Shown piece after piece: positions 37,513 through 46,817 of a DNA stretch of 64,000 nucleotides; the first letter of the stretch is position 1, and every line of letters begins with the position of its first letter. The notes below the pieces were generated by a model, which worked only from the letters and a program-made list of their open reading frames with translations, searched no databases and had not been told where the DNA came from. Made by a program: the position numbers and the translations under genes. Origin of the DNA: Mesorhizobium sp. B1-1-8 (GTDB taxonomy: Bacteria; Pseudomonadota; Alphaproteobacteria; Rhizobiales; Rhizobiaceae); assembly GCF_006442795.2 (NCBI RefSeq), contig NZ_CP083957.1, positions 310,001 through 374,000 on the forward strand, written 5' to 3'.

Positions 37513-39960
37513 ATGAATGACAGCGCACGAATCGTGATCATTGGCGGCGGCCTCATTGGCCTCGGCATAGCGTTTCATCTTGCCAACCTGGGAGTGAACG
37601 ATGTCGTCCTTCTGGAGCGCCACCAGCTGACTAGCGGCACCTCTTGGCATGCGGCCGGAATTGTCGGCCCGTTGCGTGCCAGCCTCAACCTGACAAGGCT
37701 CGCGCAATACGCTACTGAGCTGTTTCCCCGCCTCGAGGAACTGACCGGACAGGCGTCCGGTTACAGGCGCACCGGCGGGCTGTGGCTGGCGCGTCGCCCA
37801 GAGCGCATGGACGAGCTGAAACGCATCGCGCATATGGGCGATGTCTGCGGCTTGACGGTTGCTATGGTCGACCGGGGCGGCGTGGCGGAGCGAGTGTGCG
37901 GCATCGTCGCGGACGATGTCGAAGGCGCGCTGTGGGTCGAGGAAGACGGCCAGGCCAATCCGGTCGATATTTGCGCCGCCTATCCGAAACGGGCCCGCGC
38001 GGCTGGCATCCGCATTCTGGAAGGAGCCGCTTGCTCGGGCATCTTGATCCGCAACGGCCGGATCGCCGGCGTCAAGCTGGCCTCCGGCGTCACATTCGAT
38101 TGCGAGATCCTCGTCAATTGCGCCGGCGCCTGGGCGCGCGAGATCGGCGCTCTCGCCGGTGTTCCCGTGCCGTTGCAGGCCGTGGAACACATGTATGTCG
38201 TGACCGAGCCGATCGCGGGCCTGCAGGATCCATTTCCCATACTGCGCGACCTCGACGAGGGTATCTATATCAAGGGCGATTCCGGAAAGCTGGTGCTGGG
38301 TGGGTTCGAGCCGAACGCCAAGCTCTTCGACGTCCGAGGTCCGGCCGGCGATAGGCCGTTCCTCGAACTGCCGGAGGATTGGGAGCAGTTCGAGCCATTC
38401 ATGGCGGCGGGACTGAACCTGCTGCCGGCATTGTCTCAGACTGGCATCAGGCATTTCATGAACGGGCCGGAGAGTTTTACGCCCGACACGAGGCCGCTCA
38501 TGGGCGAGTCACCCTATTTGCGCGGCTTCTATGTGGCCGCCGGCTTCAACTCGACAGGTATGATGTCCTCGGCAGGCGCCGGCAAGGCCATGGCCGAGTG
38601 GATCGTCGACGGCGAACCTGGGCTCGATCTCTGGTCGCTCGACATCGCGCGCTTCGACCGTTCCGCGGCAGCGCGCTCCTTTGTCGGCGCCAGGATGGAA
38701 GAAGCAGTCGCAGACCTGTTCCGCATGCATTGGCCCTACAAGCAGCCGATGGCCGGACGTGACGTGAGGCGCTCCGCCTTTCACCGTGCGTTCGCCGAAG
38801 CGGGTGCTGTATTCGGTGCGCCGACCGGCTGGGAGCGGCCGCTCTGGTTCGGTAGCGCGGAAACACGCGGTTATTGTGTCGGTGCGCAGAAATGGTGGAA
38901 CGCGGCAAGGGCAGAGGCCCAGCGGATGGCTGCAGGTGTCGGCCTGTTCGAGCTTTCGCCGTTCACCAAGCTGGATGTGCGCGGACGCGATGCGGCCACG
39001 CTGATGCAATGCCTGTGCACAGCCGATATCGACAGGCCTGAGGGCCACGCCGTCTATACGCAGATGCTGAACGCGCGGGGCGGCATCGAGGCCGACGTGA
39101 CGGTCGCGCGGGTCGGAGAGAACGCTTTCCGCGTGATCTCCGGCGCGGCGACAAGGCAGAAGGACCTTGCCTGGATCAGCCGGCATGCCGAGGATTTTGG
39201 CCTCAATGTTTCGGTCTTCGACGCTACGTCCGCGGAAGCCGTTCTCGGCGTCATGGGGCCGCGCTCGCGCACACTGCTGCAGAGCCTGACCGATGCCGAT
39301 CTTTCCGATGCGGCGTTTCCGTTCTCGACCTCGCGCCACATCGATATCGGCACCGCCACCATCCGGGCTACGCGCGTCAGCTTTGTCGGCGAGCTCGGTT
39401 TCGAGCTCTATGTGCCGGTCGAACATGCCGAGAGCGTGCTGGCGATAGTCGCCGCCGCGGGCGGTGCTCATGGCCTGGCCTATTGCGGTCACTACGCGCT
39501 GGACGGTTGTCGGCTGGAAAAGGGCTATCGCCACTGGAGCCACGATATCGGGCCGAAGGATACCCCGCTGGAAGCGGGCCTTTCCTTCGCAATTTCCTGG
39601 AACAAGGATGATTTCATCGGACGCGATGCGCTGCTGAAGCAAAAAAGCGAAGGTGTGCGGCGCCGGCTGATGCATTTCGCCGTCGATAGCGCCAATCCCT
39701 TGCTGCTGCATGACGAGCCCATCTATCGAAACGGCAGACTGGCCGCACTGACAACCTCAGGTGGTCTCGGCGGTCGCACGGGCCTGAGCCTTTGCCTGGG
39801 CTACGTTGCCTGCGATCCGGACGAGACGAAGATGCAACTGCTGGCCGGCGAATATGAGATCGCGGTGGCTGGAACACGCTACAGGCTGCGACCACTCGAC
39901 AAACCACCCTATGATCCAACCGGGTCGCGCATGCGCGCAAGCGCGGAGCAAAACTCATGA
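37513..39960 (+). CDS. FAD-dependent oxidoreductase fused to GcvT domain, copy 2
   Basis: The 815-residue protein has the same plan as copy 1: a DAO-type flavoprotein (IIGGGLIGLG near 9-18, SWHAAG with His 46) and a C-terminal GcvT domain (about 435-810) with GELGFELYVP. The His at the covalent-FAD position is kept. It overlaps the next FAD-GcvT gene by four bases (ATGA), so the two are translationally coupled and may form a heteromer or act on successive methyl groups. The start is not certain: the ATG at 37513 has AAGG directly adjacent, and a TTG upstream at 37450 stays in frame. The substrate is probably a dimethylated or monomethylated amine. Confidence 0.88.
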   Translation: MNDSARIVIIGGGLIGLGIAFHLANLGVNDVVLLERHQLTSGTSWHAAGIVGPLRASLNLTRLAQYATELFPRLEELTGQASGYRRTGGLWLARRPERMDELKRIAHMGDVCGLTVAMVDRGGVAERVCGIVADDVEGALWVEEDGQANPVDICAAYPKRARAAGIRILEGAACSGILIRNGRIAGVKLASGVTFDCEILVNCAGAWAREIGALAGVPVPLQAVEHMYVVTEPIAGLQDPFPILRDLDEGIYIKGDSGKLVLGGFEPNAKLFDVRGPAGDRPFLELPEDWEQFEPFMAAGLNLLPALSQTGIRHFMNGPESFTPDTRPLMGESPYLRGFYVAAGFNSTGMMSSAGAGKAMAEWIVDGEPGLDLWSLDIARFDRSAAARSFVGARMEEAVADLFRMHWPYKQPMAGRDVRRSAFHRAFAEAGAVFGAPTGWERPLWFGSAETRGYCVGAQKWWNAARAEAQRMAAGVGLFELSPFTKLDVRGRDAATLMQCLCTADIDRPEGHAVYTQMLNARGGIEADVTVARVGENAFRVISGAATRQKDLAWISRHAEDFGLNVSVFDATSAEAVLGVMGPRSRTLLQSLTDADLSDAAFPFSTSRHIDIGTATIRATRVSFVGELGFELYVPVEHAESVLAIVAAAGGAHGLAYCGHYALDGCRLEKGYRHWSHDIGPKDTPLEAGLSFAISWNKDDFIGRDALLKQKSEGVRRRLMHFAVDSANPLLLHDEPIYRNGRLAALTTSGGLGGRTGLSLCLGYVACDPDETKMQLLAGEYEIAVAGTRYRLRPLDKPPYDPTGSRMRASAEQNS

Positions 39961-42422
39961 GACAGCAGGCCCGCGTGGTCGTTATCGGCGGCGGCGCCAT
40001 GGGCGTGTCGCTGCTCTATCACCTCGCCAAGCGAGGCTGGAGCGATGTCATGCTGGTCGAGAGACAGGAGCTGACTGCAGGCTCCACCTGGCACGCGGCA
40101 GGGCTTTGCACGCATTTCGCCCATAACGCGACGATCATGGAGATGCGCGCGCATTCGGTGCGGCTTTACCGCGAGATCCTGACCGAGGAGACCGGGCTGC
40201 CGACCGGCTTCCATGCCAGCGGCGCGCTGCGCATTACCCGCTCGAAGGAGCGCATGGACGAATTCCGCCATGTGCAGGGACTCGGCCGGTTCGTCGGCCA
40301 TGATTTCCATATCCTCAGCCCCGGCGAGCTCAACGAAATTTATCCGCTCTGTCACACGGACGGGATCATCGGCGCCATCTACGAGCCCAATGACGGCCAT
40401 GTCGACCCGACTCTGGCGACCAATGCCATGGCCACCGGCGCGCGTTCGCGCGGTGCTGAGATCGTGCGCCACAATCCGGTGCTGGGGATCGAGCGCAAAG
40501 CATCCGGAGAATGGCTCGTCCGCACCGAGCAGAGCGACATTGTCGCCGAGCATATCGTCAACGCGGCCGGCACATGGTGCCGCGAAATCGGCACCATGTT
40601 CGGCATCGACCTGCCTGTCGTGCCGATGCTCCATCAGTATGTCGTGACCGACACGGTTCCAGAGATCGCCGAGCGTACCGCCGGGGGCGCCAAGGAACTG
40701 CCGATCATCCGTGATCCGGAGGAGAGCTGGTACCTGCGCCAAGAGCGCGACGGCTACATCGTCGGCCCTTACGAAAAGTCGGCCCATCCTTGGGCGATCG
40801 ACGGCGTGCCGCCCGAGTTCGGCATGGACTTGCTGCCGCCGGATCTCGATCGCGTCGAGCACATCATCACGCTTGCGATGGACCGAGTGCCGGCGCTTGC
40901 CAATGCCGGCATCAAGACGGTGGTGAACGGTCCGATCACCTTCACGCCGGACGCCAATCCGCTGATCGGTCCGGCCTTCGGTCTCGGCAAAGCTTGGCTC
41001 CTCACCGGCTCCAGCATGGGCGTGATGGAGGGCGGCGGCGCCGGCCGCTTTCTCGCCGACTGGATCATCGACGGGTCGCCGCCGAGCGATGCCTTGGCCA
41101 TCGATCCGCGCCGGTTCGGCAACTTCGCCGACCGGGACTATCGCATTGACAAGGCGATCGAAGGCTTCGGCATGCAGTTCGGCATCCACTATCCCAACGA
41201 GGAACGCGAAGCGGGCCGCCCACGCCGCACGACGCCAGCGCTTGAGCTTCAAAAAAGCCAAGGCGCGGTGCTGGGCGCCGCCTATGGCTGGGAGCGGCCG
41301 AACTGGTTCGCCGTCAAAGGCGCCGACCGCGATCCGCCGCTCACCTTCCGCAAACCCGGCTGGTTTGACGCTGTGCGCGGCGAGTGCCTTGCGGTGCGAG
41401 ATGGCGTCGGCGCCATCGACCTTTCCGCCTTGTCAAAGTTCGAGATCAGTGGGCGTGGTGCTGATGCCTTCATGAGTTCTCTCGGCTCCAACCGGCCGCC
41501 TGAGCGCCATGGCCGCCTTGGGCTTGTCCACGTGCTGACGGCAAACGGTGGCGTGGCATCCGAATTTACCGTGACGCGTCTTGGTGACGGCGTGTTCTAT
41601 CTGACGAGCGCGGCGCTTGCGGAACGGCATGATGAGGATCTGCTGCGCGCGCGCGCAGCGGCCTTCCCGGGCGTGACAATCGACAATGTCACCGAAAGGC
41701 GGGGCGTGCTCGCCATCATGGGCCCTCGTGCTCGCGACCTCCTTGGAAAGCTCTGCGAAGCCGATCTGTCAAATCCAGCCTTCCCCTGGCTTTCGGCCCA
41801 GATCATCCGCGTGGCGGGCATCAAGGCAGCCGCGTTGCGGGTGTCTTACGCCGGCGAGCTCGGATGGGAATTGCACGTGCAACTCGCGCAGTTCGGCAAG
41901 CTCTATGAGGCGATCACCAAAGCCGGAGTGCAATTCGATTTACGCCCGTTCGGCATCTACGCGCTGAACGCGATGCGGCTGGAGAAGGGCTATCGCAGCT
42001 GGGGTGCCGACTTAACCACCGAGCGTACGCCGCTGGAGGCCGGGTTAGACGCGCTGGTCAAGACGGACGGCCGGAAATTCGTCGGTTGCGAGGCAGTGCT
42101 GGAGCGCGTCGGCAAACGCTCCTGGTCAATGGTCATGCTTGAGATCGAGGACGACGGCGCGAGGCTTCCTTTCTACGCCCATACGGTGATCCAGGCGGGC
42201 CGCCCGGTAGGCATCATCACCTCCGGCGCCCATGGCTTCCGGACCGGTAAGACCATCGCCCTTGCCTATCTGAGGCCCGGTGTTGTGGCGGAAGGTCTGA
42301 CCGTCTCGATCCTCGGCAAGGAACTGTCGGCGGTGGAGCTGAAGAAAGCTCCTTACGATCCGAACAATCTGCGGCTGCGCGGCCTGCAGGCCGATGCGCC
42401 GGTTGCCTTCATGCCCGCTTGA
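39957..42422 (+). CDS. FAD-dependent oxidoreductase fused to GcvT domain, copy 3
   Basis: This 821-residue protein shares the two-domain architecture: VIGGGAMGVSLLYHL (about 9-23), TWHAAG with His 46, and a GcvT half (about 440-815) with GELGWELHVQ. Its start ATGA overlaps the stop of copy 2. By order of sequence features it is closer to copy 1 (TAGSTWHAA in both) than to copy 2. It is followed 14 bp later by mttB copy 3, repeating the FAD-GcvT/mttB pairing seen at 3.8-7.8 kb. The family oxidises N-methyl groups and charges tetrahydrofolate. Which N-methyl amine is used is not known. Confidence 0.9.
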   Translation: MRQQARVVVIGGGAMGVSLLYHLAKRGWSDVMLVERQELTAGSTWHAAGLCTHFAHNATIMEMRAHSVRLYREILTEETGLPTGFHASGALRITRSKERMDEFRHVQGLGRFVGHDFHILSPGELNEIYPLCHTDGIIGAIYEPNDGHVDPTLATNAMATGARSRGAEIVRHNPVLGIERKASGEWLVRTEQSDIVAEHIVNAAGTWCREIGTMFGIDLPVVPMLHQYVVTDTVPEIAERTAGGAKELPIIRDPEESWYLRQERDGYIVGPYEKSAHPWAIDGVPPEFGMDLLPPDLDRVEHIITLAMDRVPALANAGIKTVVNGPITFTPDANPLIGPAFGLGKAWLLTGSSMGVMEGGGAGRFLADWIIDGSPPSDALAIDPRRFGNFADRDYRIDKAIEGFGMQFGIHYPNEEREAGRPRRTTPALELQKSQGAVLGAAYGWERPNWFAVKGADRDPPLTFRKPGWFDAVRGECLAVRDGVGAIDLSALSKFEISGRGADAFMSSLGSNRPPERHGRLGLVHVLTANGGVASEFTVTRLGDGVFYLTSAALAERHDEDLLRARAAAFPGVTIDNVTERRGVLAIMGPRARDLLGKLCEADLSNPAFPWLSAQIIRVAGIKAAALRVSYAGELGWELHVQLAQFGKLYEAITKAGVQFDLRPFGIYALNAMRLEKGYRSWGADLTTERTPLEAGLDALVKTDGRKFVGCEAVLERVGKRSWSMVMLEIEDDGARLPFYAHTVIQAGRPVGIITSGAHGFRTGKTIALAYLRPGVVAEGLTVSILGKELSAVELKKAPYDPNNLRLRGLQADAPVAFMPA

Positions 42423-42436
42423 TCAGGGAGACAAAA

Positions 42437-43993
42437 ATGGACAAGGACGCGACGGTCGACGCTCCAGCACCACGAAGCGGGGGCCGTTCTGGAAGGCAAG
42501 GCCACCGCATGGCCCAGCTCGCGCCGCGGCGGCCTTATATCAGCCGCCGCATCGGCACTTTCAACATCCTCAACGAAGAGGGGTTGAGCCTGATAGAGGC
42601 AAATGCCGATCGGCTTCTCAAGGAGGTCGGCATGGAGTTTCATGACGATCCCGAAATCCTAGATATCTTTCGCGACGCCGGCGCCGACGTGCAGGGCACT
42701 AGGGTGCGCTTCGAGCCTGGTATGTGCCGCAGGATCATCAGCGCCACCGCCCCTTCACAGTTCAAGCAGCACGCCCGCAACCCGGCGAACACGCTGGTGA
42801 TCGGCGGTGACAACATCGTGCTCTGTCCATCCTGGGGGCCACCATTCGTGCATGATCTCGATCGCGGCCGGCGCTATGCCACGATCTCGGACTTCCGCAA
42901 TCTGGTGAAGATCCATCAGATGATCCCGTATCTGCACCACTCGGGCGGCGTCGTTTGCGAGCCTGTCGACCTGCCGGCCAACAAGCGGCATCTCGACATG
43001 CTCTACACGCATATCCGTCACTCGGACCGCGCTTTCATGGGTGCGTTCATCGGCTCGCAACGAGCGCAGGACGCGGTCGACATGGCCAAGATCGTGTTTG
43101 GCGCGGATTTCGTTGCCAATAACGGCGTGCTCTACAACGTGTCGAACACCAACGCGCCGCTGGTGCTCGATGCCAACATGTCCGGCTCGCTGAAGGTCTA
43201 TGCCCGCAACAACCAGCCGGTCGCCTGCACGCCGTGGACGTTAGCCGGTGCGATGAGCCCCTGCACCGTCGCCGGCACGCTGGCGCAGGTGCTCGCCGAG
43301 GCGCTTGCGTGCCTTTCGCTGGTCCAGCTTATCAATCCTGGAGCACCGTGTCTGATGGGGAGCTTTGCAAGCACCATCTCCATGCAAAGCGGCGCGCCGA
43401 CGTTCGGCACGCCGGAAGCGGCAAAGATGGTTTTGGCGGCCGGTCAACTGGCGCGAAGGGTCGGTGTCCCATTCCACACAGTCGGCACGCTTTCAGCATC
43501 CAAGCTGCCGGACGCGCAGGCGGAGCAGGAAGGGACCTTGGGGCTGCTGATGTCGCTTCTCGCCGGCGCGAACGTCATCAATCACGCGACGGGATGGCTG
43601 GAGGGAGGGCTTGTTACCGGCTTTGAGAAGACCATCATCGACGCCGATCTTTGCGGCAAGGTGATGAGTCTGTTCGAAGGCATCGACCTGTCGGTGAACG
43701 CGCAGGCGATGGATGCCATTGAGGAAGTCGGGCCCGGGTCGCATTTCCTCGGCAGCGCCCATACACAGTCGAACTTCCTGTCGGCCTTCTACCGTTCGAC
43801 GATCAGCGACAACAATTCGTTCGAGCAGTGGAATGCCGAAGGCGGCCTGGATGCCGCCCAGCGCGCCAATCGCCAGTGGAAGAAGCTTCTAAGCGACTAT
43901 GTGGACCCTAGCCTTGATCCCGCAATCGATGAAGAGCTGCAAGCTTTCATCGCCAAGCGTAAGGAGAGCATGCCGGACCAGGATTATTTCTGA
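42437..43993 (+). CDS. MttB-family (non-pyrrolysine) methyltransferase, copy 3
   Basis: The 518-residue protein carries MGSFASTISMQSGAPTFGTP and HATGWLEGGLVTGFEKTIID, the same core as copy 1. It has no in-frame amber codon. GGGAGACAAAA precedes the ATG at 42437; an upstream in-frame ATG exists without a site. It is the last gene of a three-gene operon with two FAD-GcvT genes. By analogy with known non-pyrrolysine members it should remove a methyl group from a quaternary amine, but the methyl acceptor is not evident because no corrinoid protein is encoded nearby. It is convergent with the ABC transporter downstream. Confidence 0.88.
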   Translation: MDKDATVDAPAPRSGGRSGRQGHRMAQLAPRRPYISRRIGTFNILNEEGLSLIEANADRLLKEVGMEFHDDPEILDIFRDAGADVQGTRVRFEPGMCRRIISATAPSQFKQHARNPANTLVIGGDNIVLCPSWGPPFVHDLDRGRRYATISDFRNLVKIHQMIPYLHHSGGVVCEPVDLPANKRHLDMLYTHIRHSDRAFMGAFIGSQRAQDAVDMAKIVFGADFVANNGVLYNVSNTNAPLVLDANMSGSLKVYARNNQPVACTPWTLAGAMSPCTVAGTLAQVLAEALACLSLVQLINPGAPCLMGSFASTISMQSGAPTFGTPEAAKMVLAAGQLARRVGVPFHTVGTLSASKLPDAQAEQEGTLGLLMSLLAGANVINHATGWLEGGLVTGFEKTIIDADLCGKVMSLFEGIDLSVNAQAMDAIEEVGPGSHFLGSAHTQSNFLSAFYRSTISDNNSFEQWNAEGGLDAAQRANRQWKKLLSDYVDPSLDPAIDEELQAFIAKRKESMPDQDYF

Positions 43994-44066
43994 GCGCCGA
44001 GTATTGTCGTCCTGGTGGCGGCCGGTTCCGCGAGGTGTTGGCCGGCGCCCGAAAAGCAGCAGGCCT

Positions 44067-45593
44067 CTACTTGGCCCTTCCTTGCACGACACGGTCAATG
44101 ATCATGGCACAGAGAAGAATGGCGAAGCCCGCGAGCAATCCCTGCCCGACGGCCGCATATTGAAGCGCATTGAGGACATCTTCTCCAAGCCCCTTGGCAC
44201 CGATCAGGGAAGCGATGACCACCATCGAAAGGCACATCAGAATGGTCTGGTTTATGCCGGCCATGATGGAAGGCATGGCAAGCGGGAGGTCGACCCGCGT
44301 CAAGAGAAACCATCTTGTAGCGCCATAAGCCTGCGCGGCCTCTCTTATGGCTGGCGGGACGCCCTGCAAGCCGAGTGCTGTCAAGCGCACGACCGGTGGC
44401 GTGCCGAAGATCAGCGTGGCGATGACGCCGGGCGGCTTGCCGATGCCGAACAAAGCGATCACCGGGATCAGGTAAACGAAGGCCGGCATGGTCTGCATGA
44501 AGTCGAGCACCGGCCGCAAGGCCGCGTAGACGCGCGGCCGGCGTCCGCACCATATCCCAAGAGGTATTCCGATCGCGAGGCAGAGAATGGCCGATGTGCC
44601 CAACAGGGCAACCGTTTCCAGGCTCTTTTCCCAAAAGCCGAGGACGGCGAGATAGGCGAGCGCTGCGGCGGTGAAGATTGCGACGCGCGGGCCGGCCAGT
44701 TGCCAGGCCAGGGCGAGAATGATCGCCATCGTCACTGGCCAGGGCATGCCCGTCAGGCCATAGGCCAAGCCATCGAGCACCAACGATATTGCGCCTGTGA
44801 TGCCGCCGAAAAAGCCGTCCCCGAGATGCGACACCGCTGCCATCAGGCTGTCCAGCCCCGATGACAAGGCGGCCTGCCACTCGGGGTTTGAGGGCGCAGC
44901 AGTGAGCCAGACCGCTGGTGTCAGCGCAGCGAAGCGATATGCCGAAAGTCCATAAGCCGCGATACAGAAGGCAAAAGCACATATCGCCAGCGGGTTATTG
45001 AGCCCACGCTGAAGCGTCGGCTTCGAACGCCAGCGCGCGAAGCGTCGCTCGAGCGTCCGATTGCCGAGGAAGCCGGCGATCAGCCTGGCGAGGAGCAAAG
45101 TGATAAGCCCGGACACAATTACAAGCGGCGCCTTTGCCTTTGCGGCCTCAACCTGCAGCCTCGCATTGCTGGCAGCTTTGTCCAGAGCGGCCGCTGATGA
45201 TTTCAGTCCTGCGGCATTGTCCGCCCCCGCCGCCTCGGCGGCCTTGGCCTGTTCCGCGCGCGCCTGCGCCTGCTTGGTGACGCGTTCGGCTCGCGCTTGC
45301 TCGACCGCGCCGAGGTTGCCAGCTGCGCCGACGCCGATCTGCACCACGGCAAGCATCTCCAGGAAGAACGTGAGCCAGAACAGCAGCGTGATGCCTCGGG
45401 CTGCGGCCCATACCGGCCCAAGCAGGGCGGCCCCCAGGTTGAACGGCCAGACGGCACCAGAAGCCCGCCGGATGCGGGCGAACACCTTTGCGTAATAATC
45501 CGGATTGCGGACGACGAATTCCCGCACGAGCCCGTCTTCTGCCGGTTGAGCCTGTTCTATGGATCGCACGGCGACCGGATCATGGGCGTTCAC
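44067..45593 (-). CDS. ProW-type betaine permease with long N-terminal extension
   Basis: The last 250 residues are a standard binding-protein-dependent permease of the glycine betaine type (FMQTMPAFVYLIPVIALFGI, EAAQAYGATRWFLLTRVDLP, then ASLIGAKGLG). The first 230 residues are unusual. A DUF2628-like start (NPDYYAKVFARIRRASGAVW, FNLGAALLGPVWAAARG) and one membrane helix are followed by an Ala-rich coiled-coil-like stretch (EQARAERVTKQAQARAEQAK) and two more helices. The start is a GTG at 45591-45593 with GGAGAGAC, overlapping the ATPase stop by 14 bases. It forms a transporter with the ATPase and binding protein upstream. The extension may tether or sense. Confidence 0.87.
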   Translation of the reverse strand: MNAHDPVAVRSIEQAQPAEDGLVREFVVRNPDYYAKVFARIRRASGAVWPFNLGAALLGPVWAAARGITLLFWLTFFLEMLAVVQIGVGAAGNLGAVEQARAERVTKQAQARAEQAKAAEAAGADNAAGLKSSAAALDKAASNARLQVEAAKAKAPLVIVSGLITLLLARLIAGFLGNRTLERRFARWRSKPTLQRGLNNPLAICAFAFCIAAYGLSAYRFAALTPAVWLTAAPSNPEWQAALSSGLDSLMAAVSHLGDGFFGGITGAISLVLDGLAYGLTGMPWPVTMAIILALAWQLAGPRVAIFTAAALAYLAVLGFWEKSLETVALLGTSAILCLAIGIPLGIWCGRRPRVYAALRPVLDFMQTMPAFVYLIPVIALFGIGKPPGVIATLIFGTPPVVRLTALGLQGVPPAIREAAQAYGATRWFLLTRVDLPLAMPSIMAGINQTILMCLSMVVIASLIGAKGLGEDVLNALQYAAVGQGLLAGFAILLCAMIIDRVVQGRAK

Positions 45594-46710
45594 GGGTCTC
45601 TCCTTTTCGCAAACCGTCGAGCAGGATCTGCCTGTCAATGACACCGACGACAAACCCATCGCGATCAGTCACAGCGAGCGGTGCGGCATCCTGTGCCGCG
45701 AGTTCGACGAGTTCGGCCAGAGATTCCCGGCAATCCACTCTGCGCAACCGCTCCAGGTCCGGCTCCGGATGATACCGGCTCCTGAAATTGTCGACCGACT
45801 CCATGATGCGCCCGGCGGTGATCACTTTCAGGCGCGAGATGTCGGCGACGAATTTCGCCACATAGTCATGCTTCGGTGATGTGACTATCTCCTCGGGCGT
45901 GTCGATCTGGACGATCACGCCGTCTTTCATGATCGCAATGCGGTCGCCGATCCGGATCGCCTCGTCGAGGTCATGGGTTATGAAGATCACTGTCTTGCCC
46001 ATCGAGCGCGAAAGGCCCAGGAACTCGTCCTGCAGCTGCCGCCTGATCAGCGGATCGAGCGCGCTGAACGGCTCATCCATCAGCAGGATCGCCGGATCGG
46101 CAGCCAAAGCGCGGGCCAGTCCTACGCGCTGTTGCATGCCGCCTGAGAGTTCATGGCAGTAACGATCCCCCCAGCCCGATAGGTTCACCTTGGCGAGCGC
46201 CGCCTCTGCGGCATCGAATCTGCGCTGCTTGTTAGCCGCCTGGATCTCCAGCGGGAGCGCGACGTTGTCGCGCACGGTCCGATGCGGAAGCAGACCGAAG
46301 CTCTGGAACACCATGGCCATCTTACGGGACCGCAATGCCCGCAACTCACCGGGCGACTTGGCCATGACGTTTTCACCATCGACAAAAATCTCGCCGGCGG
46401 ATGGCTCAAGCAGGCGGTTTATATGGCGGATCAATGTCGATTTGCCACTGCCCGACAGACCCATGACGCAGAAGATTTCACCCGGCCGAACCGAGATGTT
46501 GACATCGGCTACGCCCACGACACAGCCGAAGCGCTGGGCGACTTCGTCCTTGTCGAGGCCGTCGCGCAAAATCGCCGCTAACGCCTCCGGCCCGCGGGCG
46601 CCAAAGATTTTCCAAACGCCCTTCATGATGATGGCGGCAGCGTGGGTTGCCACGGCTTCGCGGTCCGCCGAGCCGGCTCCGCCCGATGCGCTGACCGGTG
46701 CGGCGTCCAC
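45580..46710 (-). CDS. ProV-type glycine betaine/proline transporter ATPase
   Basis: The 376-residue protein has Walker A GLSGSGKST, the Q-loop VFQSFGLLPHRTV, the LSGGMQQRV signature, Walker B LLMDEPFSALD and the H-loop FITHD. Its N-terminus (KIFGARGPEALAAILRDGLD) and C-terminal regulatory tail are those of quaternary-amine ABC transporters. The start is GTG at 46708-46710 with GGAG upstream. A pair of GC-rich hairpins lies between the binding-protein gene and this gene. They may set a lower expression of the membrane parts compared with the binding protein (inference). Confidence 0.93.
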   Translation of the reverse strand: MDAAPVSASGGAGSADREAVATHAAAIIMKGVWKIFGARGPEALAAILRDGLDKDEVAQRFGCVVGVADVNISVRPGEIFCVMGLSGSGKSTLIRHINRLLEPSAGEIFVDGENVMAKSPGELRALRSRKMAMVFQSFGLLPHRTVRDNVALPLEIQAANKQRRFDAAEAALAKVNLSGWGDRYCHELSGGMQQRVGLARALAADPAILLMDEPFSALDPLIRRQLQDEFLGLSRSMGKTVIFITHDLDEAIRIGDRIAIMKDGVIVQIDTPEEIVTSPKHDYVAKFVADISRLKVITAGRIMESVDNFRSRYHPEPDLERLRRVDCRESLAELVELAAQDAAPLAVTDRDGFVVGVIDRQILLDGLRKGETRERP

Positions 46711-46755
46711 CGGCTACAGCTCCCGTCCGATCACGGGCTTTAGCGGCCTGGCGAC

Positions 46756-46803
46756 AATGCAGGCCCTTTTGGGGCCTGCATTGGCCCTTTTGGGGCCTGC
46801 ATT
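46756..46803. repeat. Tandem 21-bp repeat forming hairpins
   Basis: A 21-bp unit occurs twice without a gap at 46762-46782 and 46783-46803. With the preceding five bases the first copy forms a perfect 11-bp stem (46756-46766 pairing with 46772-46782, loop TTTTG). It lies between the binding-protein stop and the ATPase start, so it can act as an RNA processing or attenuation site in the transporter transcript. Confidence 0.8.
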
Positions 46804-46817
46804 TTCCGTCCTCGACT

